From: Paenibacillus senegalensis JC66
GTDB taxonomy: Bacteria; Bacillota; Bacilli; Paenibacillales; NBRC-103111
Direction: 5' to 3'
Length of the DNA stretch: 56,648 nucleotides
Assembly: GCF_000285515.1 (NCBI RefSeq)
Contig: NZ_HE610961.1
Location: forward strand, 511,077 to 567,724
Of this stretch, positions 27,503-36,630 are shown piece by piece. A program made the position numbers and the translations under genes. Within the stretch, counting starts at the first letter, position 1, and each line of letters begins with the position of its first letter. Below the pieces are notes generated by a model. It did not search any database and had not been told where the DNA came from. It worked only from the letters and a program-made list of their open reading frames with translations.

Positions 27503-27536
27503 ATCATAATAGTATTCTTTATTCGAAGTCAATACT
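27503..27536 (-). promoter_or_regulatory. Operon promoter overlapped by an inverted-repeat operator
   Basis: On the minus strand TTGACT (27527-27532) and TATGAT (27503-27508) are separated by 18 bases, a near-consensus sigma-A promoter giving a leader of about 160 bases. The inverted repeat AGTATT...AATACT (27511-27516 and 27531-27536) straddles the -35 and spacer, where a bound repressor would block polymerase. The adjacent divergent GntR/LacI regulator is the obvious candidate. Another AATACT occurs at about 27549-27554. Confidence 0.62.
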
Positions 27537-27573
27537 CTTTTTTTCTTTAATACTAACGAGAATATTGCTTGTG

Positions 27574-27602
27574 TTGCTTTTTAATTCAATGTAATGTATA
27601 CT
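27574..27602 (+). promoter_or_regulatory. Promoter of the GntR/LacI regulator gene
   Basis: TTGCTT (27574-27579), a 17-base spacer and TATACT (27597-27602) form a good sigma-A promoter. The ribosome site AGGTGGG and TTG start (27628) follow closely, giving a leader of only about 18 bases. The rest of 27335-27627 is AT-rich leader and regulatory DNA of the divergent operon. Confidence 0.55.
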
Positions 27603-27627
27603 TTTTACTAATAATGAGGTGGGTATA

Positions 27628-28722
27628 TTGACTGAGCACAAAAAGAAACCAATTTATCAGCACATCGTCGAGGATTTGAAAAGAAAAATTAAGCATGGGG
27701 AAATCACACCTGATCAGCCGCTTCCAACACAGATTGAGCTGGCCAGAATGTATAATACAAGTGAAATCTCTTCAAGACGAGCGCTGACTGAGCTTGTGAA
27801 CGAAGGGCTTATTTATCGCGTGCGCGGCAAGGGCAGCTTTTTGAACCACAATAGTGACATGCTGTCCTCTAATCGCTTAATGGAAATTCGCAAGGTATAC
27901 TTGCTTTACCGCGGCGTAAACCTACATATGTTTAATCATCGCTTCTATGACGGCTTGCTTTCAGGCATTCACGAGGTCTGTGAGGATAACGGGGTCGATT
28001 TTCACATTTGGGAGGTGGGGCAGAACCACGAGCTCCCCCCTGAAGAAGATGAAATCGGCCTTATTTGTCTGCCGCATGTACTTTCACTGGATAAAATTAA
28101 ATTGTGGAAGGAAGAGAATCGGAGGATTGTTACCGTTCATTTTTACTATCCGCATCTGCAGCTACCCTACGTAATAGGCGATAACCTAACAGGCGGATAT
28201 TTGGCAACGGAGCATTTGCTGTCTCTCGGCCATAAACGTATTGGTGTAATCCTTACCGGCAAATCCCGGTTGGAGATGAACCAGGAGTTTACCTTGCGCT
28301 TGGAAGGGTACAAACTGGCTCTCTCCCAGCATCGCATTGAGCTTGATCCTGATTTGGTGTCCGTCGTGATCGGGGATCAAGAGATGGAAGAAATGGGTGA
28401 GCAGGGTCTAGCCCAATTGCTCGAACTGCCCAATCCGCCTACAGCCGTTTTCGCGACAAGCGATTACAAGGCACTGGGAGCTATGAGAACGGCAAGAAAA
28501 CTGGGATTAAGCATTCCCGCAGACCTAAGCATCGTAGGTTATGACGATATAATGATGAGTCAGTATGCTTTGCCAAGCTTAACCACACTTAATCAGAATT
28601 CGGAGACGATGGGCAGACGGGCTGCCGAGATTTTACTATTCGAATGGCATAAAGATATAGCAAAAGACGAAATTGTCCCTAAACTCATCGTCAGAGACAG
28701 TACTAGCGAGTGGCAGGAGTGA
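27628..28722 (+). CDS. GntR/LacI hybrid transcriptional regulator (AraR-type)
   Basis: 364 aa. The TTG at 27628 is preferred over the GTG at 27619, because the GTG lies inside the ribosome site AGGTGGG. Residues 1-75 are a GntR winged helix (PIYQHIVEDLKRKIKHGEI, LPTQIELARMYNTSEISSRRAL, VRGKGSFL). Residues about 85-364 are a LacI/periplasmic-binding-type ligand domain (NLTGGYLATEHLLSLGHKRIG, TAVFATSDYKALGAMRTARKLG, LSIVGYDDIMMSQYALPSLTT). This domain order is that of Bacillus AraR. It divergently faces the twelve-gene glycan operon and probably represses it until a released sugar binds. A strong terminator follows. Confidence 0.88.
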   Translation: MTEHKKKPIYQHIVEDLKRKIKHGEITPDQPLPTQIELARMYNTSEISSRRALTELVNEGLIYRVRGKGSFLNHNSDMLSSNRLMEIRKVYLLYRGVNLHMFNHRFYDGLLSGIHEVCEDNGVDFHIWEVGQNHELPPEEDEIGLICLPHVLSLDKIKLWKEENRRIVTVHFYYPHLQLPYVIGDNLTGGYLATEHLLSLGHKRIGVILTGKSRLEMNQEFTLRLEGYKLALSQHRIELDPDLVSVVIGDQEMEEMGEQGLAQLLELPNPPTAVFATSDYKALGAMRTARKLGLSIPADLSIVGYDDIMMSQYALPSLTTLNQNSETMGRRAAEILLFEWHKDIAKDEIVPKLIVRDSTSEWQE

Positions 28723-28770
28723 GAGATTAAGGGAAGAAAGAGAGCAGCAATCGGCGCGGCGGCTCACTGG

Positions 28771-28803
28771 AAGAGGCGGCAGGGTCCCCCTGCCGCCTCT
28801 TCT
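28771..28803 (+). terminator. Strong hairpin terminator between convergent genes
   Basis: AAGAGGCGGCAGGG (28771-28784) pairs with CCCTGCCGCCTCTT (28788-28801) around a three-base loop, followed by CTTT. It ends the GntR/LacI gene. The minus-strand operon ending at 28850 also runs into it, but on that strand there is no T-run. Confidence 0.75.
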
Positions 28804-28849
28804 TTCATAAACTTCATAATGCCAATTACCGGATGACCCTCGCAAAGCC

Positions 28850-30397
28850 CTACTTATTGGCGTTATAGTGCTCGTTGTACTCCTCTATCATTTTGTCCCC
28901 GCCGCTGCTGCGCCACTTCTCCACTTCGGCCTGGAAGCCGGCTTCATCGATCGAGCCGAGAATAAACTTGTAAGTGGCGTCATCGATCAGCTTCTTCAGC
29001 TCATTACCTCTTTCAATGAAGGTCTGCGATTCGAGAGCTTCGGCCGGGTTGGGAACGATGATCTCCAGATTGTCCAAGGTAAGCTCTTCGTATTTCTCGC
29101 GCAGAGGATCTTCATACGGCTTCAGCGTGCTGTTCTCGATTGCCACGAGGGAGTTCAAGGGACGAACTTCGTTCTCACGCAGCTCTGCGGCCTCTTCTAA
29201 TTGCTGATAGTACCCGTCACCCATCTTCGTGTAGTGCGTTCCTTCAATGCCCAGATTCATTAAATCCCACAGCTCCGCTTCCGCCAGCTGGTCGAAGAAG
29301 GCGAGTATCTGCCTCACTTCCTCTTCTGTTTCTACAGCGGTAACCGGGATGGCAAATATTCCGTTATGACCGGCCTGGGACCAAATCCGATGATCGCCGT
29401 CAGGACCCGCAATACGGTTAATAATGTCCAACTCGATGTCCGGGTTGATTTTCACTGCGGTGTTGTACAGATTTTTGGCATCGACCATGTTTCCGATATA
29501 GACTCCCGCCTCGCCGTTGGTGAATTTCTCCCACTGCTGATTCTTGCTTGTGACCGCAAAGTCATCGTTCATCAGCTTCTCGTCATACAGCTGCTTCATG
29601 AACTTCATCGTTTCCATATAACCGTCAAACATAAATTCAGGCATCAGCTTTCCGTCCTGCAAGCCCCATTCGTTCGGCGTTCCGAAGTAGGAGGACAGCG
29701 TTTTGAAAGCGCCGAATTTCAAGTCGTTGCGGTCCGTAAGTCCAAACGTATCATGGTTTCCGTTATTGTCCGGATCGTTCAAAGTAAAGGCTTTCAATAC
29801 TTCATAGAACTCATCGATTGTTGTGGGTGCGGCCAGGCCGACCTGCTCCAGCCAATCTTTCCGTATTACGACTCCCTGTCTGGAGAGAGGACGCTCGCGA
29901 TAGAGCCCGTATATTTTTCCGTCGATCGATATGTTTTCCAATATGGTCGGGTTCATCTGGCTTAAGTTCGGATAATCATCCAGATAAGGGCCGAGCTCCC
30001 AGAACAAACCCGCCCTTACTGCATTAAGAAAAGCGGAGTTTTTAATATCCTGAATCGTCATGATTTTCGTCAACGTGTTCGAGGCCAGCGCCGTATTTAG
30101 TTTGTCTTCCTTCACGGCATCAGGCACCCATGTAATGTTCAGCTTCGTATTCGTCTTCTCTTCAATCATTTTAATGATCGTATCTTTCGGCGGCTGGGCC
30201 GTGTACAGGATCGCCGTCCAGGTGAGCTCCAGCGGTTCAGCCTGAACCGGCTCCCCGCCTTGCTTTTCGTTTGGAGTCGGGCTTGAAGAGGTGGGGGCTG
30301 GCTCCTCCTTAGCGCCGCATCCGGCAAGCGATGCAGTGACCAAGCCTAATGCGCAGGCAAACATAAAGCTTTTTCGAACCTTTTGCATTGTTCTCAT
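28850..30397 (-). CDS. Oligosaccharide-binding lipoprotein (LplA/YtcQ-type)
   Basis: 515 aa. ATG 30397 (MRTMQKVRK) is seven bases from GGAGGT; upstream in-frame ATGs are too close to it. The lipobox is ASLAGCGAKE. The mature part (WTAILYTAQPPKDTIIKMIEEKTNTKLNI in pieces, ENISIDGKIYGLYRERPLSRQGVVIRKDWLEQVG, DPDNNGNHDTFGLT) matches the large binding proteins that work with LplB/LplC- or YteP/YtcP-type permeases. In Bacillus, YtcQ binds unsaturated rhamnogalacturonan oligosaccharides, but the ligand here is unknown. The gene is third in a permease-permease-binding-protein operon. Confidence 0.88.
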   Translation of the reverse strand: MRTMQKVRKSFMFACALGLVTASLAGCGAKEEPAPTSSSPTPNEKQGGEPVQAEPLELTWTAILYTAQPPKDTIIKMIEEKTNTKLNITWVPDAVKEDKLNTALASNTLTKIMTIQDIKNSAFLNAVRAGLFWELGPYLDDYPNLSQMNPTILENISIDGKIYGLYRERPLSRQGVVIRKDWLEQVGLAAPTTIDEFYEVLKAFTLNDPDNNGNHDTFGLTDRNDLKFGAFKTLSSYFGTPNEWGLQDGKLMPEFMFDGYMETMKFMKQLYDEKLMNDDFAVTSKNQQWEKFTNGEAGVYIGNMVDAKNLYNTAVKINPDIELDIINRIAGPDGDHRIWSQAGHNGIFAIPVTAVETEEEVRQILAFFDQLAEAELWDLMNLGIEGTHYTKMGDGYYQQLEEAAELRENEVRPLNSLVAIENSTLKPYEDPLREKYEELTLDNLEIIVPNPAEALESQTFIERGNELKKLIDDATYKFILGSIDEAGFQAEVEKWRSSGGDKMIEEYNEHYNANK

Positions 30398-30460
30398 TTT
30401 CATGACCTCCACAATAGTAATTGTATGGTAAAGCAGGGAATAAAGCACGCATGGTTTCGC

Positions 30461-31339
30461 TCATCCCTTGACTGAACCCAACAGCGCCCCTTTGGCAAAA
30501 TGCTTTTGCAGGAAGGGGTAGACGAGCAGAATCGGCAAGGTGGCGACAACGATGACCGCCATTTTGATCGTTTCCTCCGGCGGTGCGTAATCCCCGGCCA
30601 AATCGCTCGTATCGCCCTGCATGCCGCTGGCCATGATGACAATCTGTCGCAGCAGCACTTGAATAGGCCATTTCGTGCTGTCATCGATATACAGAATCGC
30701 CTGCATGAATACATTCCAGTAAGAAACGGCATAAAAGAGTGAAATAGTAGCTATGGCAGGCATCGACAACGGGATAACGATTCGAAACAGGATGCCGAAA
30801 TCATTGGAGCCGTCTATTTTCGCCGACTCCTCTATGCCCTCAGGCAAATTCTGAAAGAAATTGCGCAAAATGATTAAATTGAAAGCATTAATGGAAGAAG
30901 GGATCAAGAGCGCCCAGTACGTGTCGATCATCCCCAGCTCTTTAACTACAAGAAAGGTCGGGATCATGCCGCCGCTGAACAGCATCGTAAAAACAACGAG
31001 AAACATAAACAGTCTTCTGCCGTCCAGGTCTTTCCTTGACAGACCGTAGCCCATCATCGAAGTGAGCAGCATGCTGATGAAGGTTCCTGCAACCGTTATG
31101 AATATGGACACACCCAGACTCCGCAGCAAAATATCCGTGGAAAAAATATAGCGGTAAGCGTCCAGCGTAAACTGGGTAGGGAACAAAACAAACTTTTTCT
31201 GAATCAATTCCTCCGCCGTTGTAAACGACCCCGCCAGCACATGCACGAACGGAAGAACGGTAATAAGCGCAAACAGCGCCAGCAAGCTGTAATTCGCTAT
31301 TTCAAACAAACGGCTTCCCCAAGATTTGTCTCGAACCAT
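30461..31339 (-). CDS. ABC transporter permease (LplC/YtcP-type)
   Basis: 292 aa, ATG 31339 with AAGGAGG eight bases upstream. Six membrane segments are predicted; the EAA loop reads EESAKIDGSNDFGILFRIVIP and the end reads PFLQKHFAKGALLGSVKG, both typical of the LplC/YtcP family. It lies 18 bases after its partner permease. No ATPase is encoded in this operon. Confidence 0.9.
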   Translation of the reverse strand: MVRDKSWGSRLFEIANYSLLALFALITVLPFVHVLAGSFTTAEELIQKKFVLFPTQFTLDAYRYIFSTDILLRSLGVSIFITVAGTFISMLLTSMMGYGLSRKDLDGRRLFMFLVVFTMLFSGGMIPTFLVVKELGMIDTYWALLIPSSINAFNLIILRNFFQNLPEGIEESAKIDGSNDFGILFRIVIPLSMPAIATISLFYAVSYWNVFMQAILYIDDSTKWPIQVLLRQIVIMASGMQGDTSDLAGDYAPPEETIKMAVIVVATLPILLVYPFLQKHFAKGALLGSVKG

Positions 31340-31357
31340 GGCCTGTAACCTCCTTTC

Positions 31358-32332
31358 TTAATAAATGCCTTCCTCACCGTATTTTTTGGCCAGCCAGTTG
31401 GCAAACATGACCAGAACAAGACCGACTGCTGCCTTAAAGAAGCCAACTGCCGTACTGTAGCTGAATTGTCCCTGCCGCAGCCCGGCGGTATAAACATAGG
31501 TATCGAAAATTTCGGCGACCTCGCGGTTCATCGCATTCAGCATCAGGAAGACATGATCGAAGCCGAGCTCAAGAATATCGCCGATCTTCAGCAGCAGCAA
31601 AACAATGATGACACTGCGGATGCCGGGCAGGGTGATATGCCACAGCTGTCTCATGCGGTTAGCTCCATCCATGCGCGCGGCTTCGTACAGCTGCGGATCG
31701 ATTGCGGATATAGCGGCCAAGTAAATAATCGTGCCCCAGCCAGCTTCTCTCCAAATGACCTGCAAAATATACAAGGGTCTGAACCAGTCGGGATCCAGCA
31801 GGAAGTTGATCTTGTTGAAGCCGAGGCCGGCAAGCAATTCATTGACAAGCCCGCCCTGGGTCGTCAGCAAAACATAAGTGAGAGACACGACAATAACCCA
31901 CGACATGAAATGAGGGATGTAGATCAGGGTCTGCACGAATCTTTTGAAGACCGCGACACGAACCTCATTCAGCATCAACGCCAGCACAATGGGTACCGGG
32001 AAATAAATCACTACGTTTAAAAGGAACAGGACAATCGTATTGCGGAACAGCATCCAGAAGGTAGGCTCCGTAAACAGACGTTCAAAATGTTTGAAGCCTA
32101 CCCACGGACTGCCGGACACTCCCAGAAACGGCTGGTAATCCTGAAAGGCGATCACAAGCCCCCACATAGGCACATATTTGAATAAAATGAAGTAAACCAA
32201 GCCCGGCAGAATCATCAAGTAAATGTATCGGTTCTTGACAAAACGTCCCCAGGCTCTCCGGGATTTTCCCCGCGGTTTACCGATAAACGGGTCCAGCTGG
32301 GCAGATTGGATTGATGATGGGGAAGCTTTCAT
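31358..32332 (-). CDS. ABC transporter permease (LplB/YteP-type)
   Basis: 324 aa, ATG 32332 with GAGAGGAGAG upstream. A cytoplasmic basic N-terminus is followed by the family's opening MILPGLVYFILFKYVPMWGLVIAFQDYQPF (in pieces) and the EAA loop YEAARMDGANRMRQLWHITLP. The end KKYGEEGIY is characteristic of LplB/YteP. It is the first gene of the operon, divergent from the AraC regulator at 32702, with which it likely forms a sensor-controlled uptake module. Confidence 0.9.
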   Translation of the reverse strand: MKASPSSIQSAQLDPFIGKPRGKSRRAWGRFVKNRYIYLMILPGLVYFILFKYVPMWGLVIAFQDYQPFLGVSGSPWVGFKHFERLFTEPTFWMLFRNTIVLFLLNVVIYFPVPIVLALMLNEVRVAVFKRFVQTLIYIPHFMSWVIVVSLTYVLLTTQGGLVNELLAGLGFNKINFLLDPDWFRPLYILQVIWREAGWGTIIYLAAISAIDPQLYEAARMDGANRMRQLWHITLPGIRSVIIVLLLLKIGDILELGFDHVFLMLNAMNREVAEIFDTYVYTAGLRQGQFSYSTAVGFFKAAVGLVLVMFANWLAKKYGEEGIY

Positions 32333-32701
32333 TTTGTGCGGCTCTCCTCTCGATTGGGTTCAATTTTTCCGGAGTCTCATTCATCCTTACATTCGGCGTT
32401 ATCTTCACGATACTTATTTGCTAATGTTCCATCTACAATCATTCTTTCAGACCCTCCACCCTGGGGAGGAATCTAACTCCAGGATTATTCCATATGAAAT
32501 GATTGCCTTATAAGGATGGCTGGCTGCAGCTTGTCTGCCGCTGGCTGTTTCTGCTCTTTTGCCTCCATTTGCTCAAAATCTGGGCATATGACACCGACTG
32601 AACATGAAATGTTATAAAATGATTGTCACTCTGCAGCCCGTTTTTCGTTATACTTAAAGCTGTAACCGTTCCGTATTTACTCCAATTTTGGGAGAGAGCC
32701 C
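32333..32701. promoter_or_regulatory. Divergent regulatory region between permease operon and AraC regulator
   Basis: This 369-base stretch has no gene. An 11-base motif occurs twice in direct orientation, AAATGATTGCC (32497-32507) and AAATGATTGTC (32617-32627), each preceded by CATATGA, a possible operator pair. For the plus strand, TTGTCA (32623-32628) and TATACT (32649-32654) are 20 bases apart, too far for a standard promoter, so activation may be needed. I see no convincing minus-strand promoter. Confidence 0.35.
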
Positions 32702-35095
32702 ATGCAGAAACGTTCAACCAGGTACTTCCTGAAAATCTTTTTACTGGGGTGCATTCTCAGCACTATTCCCGTTATGGTTGTCGGCATCTTTTCCTATTTG
32801 AAGGCATCCAATACTATCCAAACCCAAGTTAACGAAGCGAAGCAGCAAAGCCTGTACCAGATTCAATCCAATGTGGAACAGCTGTTGAAAACGATTGACC
32901 ATTCCATGACTTATTTCGTCAATTCCTGGCTCGTTAAATCCTCTCTGGATGAACCGCTTACCGTTGAACAATTTCAGCTGTACAACCAAATCCGACAAGA
33001 GATGGTTCATTTGCAGACGTTCGATACAGGCATTCAGAACATCACTTTGCTAAGCACCGAGAAGGACTGGCTGATTGACAATTCTGGGCTATACCGGTTT
33101 CACAAAACGACTAATCGCGATGAGCTTTTATCCTATTTCGAGCTGCCGCTGACTTCTCAGTGGTATTTGGAAAGCCCTTTCATGGAGAATAGAAAACGTG
33201 CGGAGGAAACTGCAGTAGTCATGGAGGATGACGATTTACATTCCGAGGAGTACCAAGGGGACCTTGTGCCGCCGCCCGACCCGGACAGCACGACGGATTG
33301 CGGAACTCGCGTTCAGCTAATCAAGAAGCTGCCTTTGAATACAGTATCCAAGAAGGGACTGGCCTCGGCCAGCATCCCCGCCTGCCATATCAAAGGGCTG
33401 TTCACTTATGACTTCAACCATGAGACGGTGATGATCTGGGATGAAAACTTGAACCCGATCCTGATCGAGAACGCTGCGGTGACCGAGCTGCACAGCGCCA
33501 ATCTGCAAAGCCTGCTCAGTCGCTTCCGGGAGGAGAGCGCTTCTTCGAACGTCTCTGCCGGACAATTCAGCATCGGCTTCGGACAATCGGAAGTTATGGT
33601 GAACTACCGCAATTCCAGCTATAACGGATGGACCTACTTTTCACTTATTTCCGTGAAAGAAATTAGCAAGCCTTCCCGGACGATCGGCTGGTTTACGTTC
33701 TGGATTTGCGCCGCGCTGCTGCTCGCTGCCCTCTTCATGAACTGGTTCGGTTCCCGGAAGATCTACAAACCGGTCCAATCGTTGTTCAAATTTGCCTTTA
33801 GCGCCTTTCAGACTAAAAACACTGTCCAGGACAAGGATGAATTCGAATTTATTCAGGAGCAGATTCATACGGTGCTGCACGCCAAAAGCGAGCTGGAAAG
33901 CAAGCTCACCACTCAAATTGAACAATTAAAAACATTTTTCATGATGAAATGCTATCAGGGGGGAGTGACTGCCAAGGAAATTGAGGATAAGCTCCAGGCT
34001 TTTCAATACCCGGCGCAATGGAAAGGGCTTTCCGTTCTCGTCCTGCAGATCGATACACTGGAAGGCACGGAGTACCGGGACAGGGATATCGATTTGTTAA
34101 TGTTCGCTATCAACAACATGATTGAGGAAATTATTCCGGAGGACCTGCGCTTCCAGCCCGTGCTGTTCAAGCAATCCCAGGTGACGATGATGGTCAATCG
34201 GAACGACTCCGATTCCGCCTTTGCCCAAACATTATCCGAGACGGCCAAGCATATCCAATCTACTGTCAAAACCTACTTGAATCTATCCGTCAGTTTTGGA
34301 ATCAGCAATACGGCGAACAGCCTGCAGGATGCGCAGCAGGCTTACCAGGAAGGCTTGGAAGCCTTAAAGCACCGCATCCGACTCGGAGACGGCGCCATTA
34401 TATTCTTCCAGGATCTTCCGCAGGGTTATTCCACCCGGCTGCCGTTCCCTCATCACCTGCAGCAGGCGCTTCATGACGCGATTAAACTGGCAGATCGGCA
34501 AGCCGCCGATGAACAGCTCAAAGCTATATTCCACCATTTGTCTGTCAAGGATTCGGGGCCGAACGAATATGAACTGTCTCTGGTCAAGCTGCTGGTCGAT
34601 CTGATCCAGCTGACCCGCTCGCTGGGAATCGAGGCCGTATCGTTCTCGGAGAGCCGGCCGATCTTCGACAAGCTGTTCAAGCTCGGAAACAAGGAAAGGA
34701 TGACCTGGTTCCGCCAGAAGATTATTGAGCCGATTATAGAAACGGTAGAGGAACGGACGAAATTGCAGTCCAAAACGATTTCCAGCCAAATCATCCAGAT
34801 TATCCGCGATGAATTTCATAATGATATTACTCTGGAATCCATCGCTGATCGGCTTCACTATAATGCGAATTATATAAGCAGCGTTTTTCGCAAGGAAATG
34901 GACATTTCCTTCAGTGAATATCTTGCCACTTACCGTCATGAAATGGCCAAGAAATGGCTCGTCGAAACGAGAATGTCCGTCCGCGAAATCTCCGAGCTCC
35001 TGCGCTATAACAATTCACAGAACTTCATCCGCTCGTTCCGCAAGCTGGAAGGGATTACTCCTGGCAAGTACCGCGAGCTTCATACGGCGGATTGA
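32702..35095 (+). CDS. Membrane-spanning AraC-family transcriptional regulator (YesN/YtdP-like)
   Basis: 797 aa, ATG 32702 after GGGAGAG. Membrane segment 1 is near 9-31 and segment 2 near 322-345; the 290 residues between them should lie outside and sense a ligand. A HAMP-like or linker region (about 350-430) and a central cytoplasmic domain (about 430-690) follow. The C-terminal 100 residues are an AraC double helix-turn-helix: DITLESIADRLHYNANYISSVFRK and MSVREISELLRYNNSQNFIRSFRKLEGITPGKYR. This build is the one used by Paenibacillus to sense extracellular sugars without a separate kinase. It probably controls the divergent permease operon. Confidence 0.9.
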   Translation: MQKRSTRYFLKIFLLGCILSTIPVMVVGIFSYLKASNTIQTQVNEAKQQSLYQIQSNVEQLLKTIDHSMTYFVNSWLVKSSLDEPLTVEQFQLYNQIRQEMVHLQTFDTGIQNITLLSTEKDWLIDNSGLYRFHKTTNRDELLSYFELPLTSQWYLESPFMENRKRAEETAVVMEDDDLHSEEYQGDLVPPPDPDSTTDCGTRVQLIKKLPLNTVSKKGLASASIPACHIKGLFTYDFNHETVMIWDENLNPILIENAAVTELHSANLQSLLSRFREESASSNVSAGQFSIGFGQSEVMVNYRNSSYNGWTYFSLISVKEISKPSRTIGWFTFWICAALLLAALFMNWFGSRKIYKPVQSLFKFAFSAFQTKNTVQDKDEFEFIQEQIHTVLHAKSELESKLTTQIEQLKTFFMMKCYQGGVTAKEIEDKLQAFQYPAQWKGLSVLVLQIDTLEGTEYRDRDIDLLMFAINNMIEEIIPEDLRFQPVLFKQSQVTMMVNRNDSDSAFAQTLSETAKHIQSTVKTYLNLSVSFGISNTANSLQDAQQAYQEGLEALKHRIRLGDGAIIFFQDLPQGYSTRLPFPHHLQQALHDAIKLADRQAADEQLKAIFHHLSVKDSGPNEYELSLVKLLVDLIQLTRSLGIEAVSFSESRPIFDKLFKLGNKERMTWFRQKIIEPIIETVEERTKLQSKTISSQIIQIIRDEFHNDITLESIADRLHYNANYISSVFRKEMDISFSEYLATYRHEMAKKWLVETRMSVREISELLRYNNSQNFIRSFRKLEGITPGKYRELHTAD

Positions 35096-35320
35096 AAGGA
35101 GCGGGATGATCGCTTTGTTTGTCCGAAAGAGCCCTTGAGGATGACGAGAAGACTGCGATCTATGCTCGACTTAGAGTGGAGATAGAAAGCGTGCTCGGTC
35201 ACCTCAAGGGCAATCGGCCGTTCCGACTTTAGCATTCTTGTTTGACAAAACCTTTTAGATCATCCGTTATACGGTGCTCATATCCATGGATACCATTATC
35301 CTATCAGGATACCGGCAAGT
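35096..35320 (+). pseudogene. Transposase relic (DDE, IS1182-like C-terminal fragment)
   Basis: This gap between a regulator and the uronate operon contains, at 35140-35232, an open stretch reading DDEKTAIYARLRVEIESV and then LGHLKGNRPFRL before a stop. The E-S-V-x-G-x-x-K-x-N-R-x-F-R pattern is the end of the catalytic region of IS1182-type transposases. No start, N-terminal part or inverted repeats remain. It indicates past insertion at this junction between two sugar modules. The rest of the gap holds nothing I recognise. Confidence 0.6.
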
Positions 35321-36589
35321 CTACTCTTCGTATTCGACCATATCTTCCCTTCCGACAAAGCGCCAGAAGTTGTTGCGCAGCAAGTCGGCGGTGTCGCGGC
35401 GAATTTCTTCCGCAGTAACCTGCCAGCCTGTGCGCATAATATCATTATATTTATCAATTAGGATATCACTGATAATTTCTTTGGAATGCTTCCATTTATA
35501 TACTAATTGGTCCAGCACTCTTGCATCAGAATGCTGAGGAACGACGCTTAAACCAAGCAGCTCCAGCCGCATCCGGGTCATCTCATTAATTATGATCGGA
35601 TTATTCATGAACCACCAGCAGCCGAAAATCATCAAATTGCGGAACTTGCGTCCAAGCACGGCCAGCTCATGCTGGTTCTCCCTGGACAGCATCGTCACGA
35701 TAAACTTGTTCTCCGGATGCTGTGCCAATAAATATTCCAGTGCATCCATGTCAGCCTTGCCCAAGTAATCCCCCGCATCGCCGAGCCCGGGGTTTACCCG
35801 CTTTTTCACACCGATCATCAACGCAAACGGAATTCCCGTCTCCTTAGAAAGCGGGAGAATGCAGTCGCGGATGATCCGCCCGCGATCGGATTCCTCAGGA
35901 TAGGCGAAGGAAGGCGGCAAGGAGACAGCCATATAAAGCGGCTTCATCCGCTCAATCCAATCCTTGAGGAATCGTTTGACCTCCTGAGCGGAGCCATCGC
36001 TCCACTGCTCTCCTACCGCGTAGCCCCACTCACGCAGCAGCTGCTTGCTGTTGGCATAATCGTTAAGAAGCGGGTCGATCCTTAGCGCCGCATGGAAGCG
36101 CTCGTCAGGACGCGTCCCGTCAAGCCATATTTTTCTTTCCCGGTCATCGAAAGGGTCATTCGTCATCACGATATGATCAACGCTAGACAGCTCCATTACA
36201 CGCTTTACCTGAGCAAAGCTATCTCCCGAGTCAATAGCTTCCCGATACTGCGCCAAATCCCGAGTGCTCAAGTCCAGACCAAGTCCCTGCAAGGTGGTAA
36301 GTACTCCCCGGCAGGCTTCACTGACAGGCGAGTGCTTAATGAACAGCTCTTTCCATATCAAGTCAGCCTGCTCGGATTTTGACAATGCCCAGAAATCGTC
36401 GATGGGTATATCGCTAAAGCGCATCACTTCCGCGACCAAATAATGATAAGTAAGCAGTTCATCCACACCCCAGAGCAAAATATCTCCAAAGTTCGGCGAA
36501 TAAAGATGTGTATGCATATCTGTAATCTTTTGCTTGGCAACGACATCACGAACGACAGCTTCAAGCTCCTGCTTATTGGCAATAGTCAA
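35321..36589 (-). CDS. UxaC-like uronate isomerase (amidohydrolase superfamily)
   Basis: 422 aa from TTG 36589 (MTIANKQELE), eight bases after AAGGAGGG; the in-frame GTG at 36613 lies upstream of that ribosome site. KITDMHTHLYSPNF contains the metal-binding HxH of the UxaC family. The central GVDELLTYHYLVAEV and the C-terminal VVPQHSDARVLDQLVYKWKHSKEII correspond to family positions, but the whole is somewhat shorter than classic UxaC (about 470 aa) and diverged. Expected reaction: interconversion of glucuronate/fructuronate or galacturonate/tagaturonate. Its place after a UxaE-type epimerase supports a hexuronate pathway. Confidence 0.72.
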   Translation of the reverse strand: MTIANKQELEAVVRDVVAKQKITDMHTHLYSPNFGDILLWGVDELLTYHYLVAEVMRFSDIPIDDFWALSKSEQADLIWKELFIKHSPVSEACRGVLTTLQGLGLDLSTRDLAQYREAIDSGDSFAQVKRVMELSSVDHIVMTNDPFDDRERKIWLDGTRPDERFHAALRIDPLLNDYANSKQLLREWGYAVGEQWSDGSAQEVKRFLKDWIERMKPLYMAVSLPPSFAYPEESDRGRIIRDCILPLSKETGIPFALMIGVKKRVNPGLGDAGDYLGKADMDALEYLLAQHPENKFIVTMLSRENQHELAVLGRKFRNLMIFGCWWFMNNPIIINEMTRMRLELLGLSVVPQHSDARVLDQLVYKWKHSKEIISDILIDKYNDIMRTGWQVTAEEIRRDTADLLRNNFWRFVGREDMVEYEE

Positions 36590-36630
36590 TGTTGGTCCCT
36601 CCTTGTGATTCACACGAATCGCCGTGCGGC

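Noticed and set aside
29366-29965. 199-codon plus-strand open frame
   Set aside because: Antisense to the binding lipoprotein at 28850-30397; no independent support.
35290-35315. TATCC-TATCA-GGATA hairpin after the uronate operon as a terminator
   Set aside because: Only five base pairs and no T-run on the minus strand.
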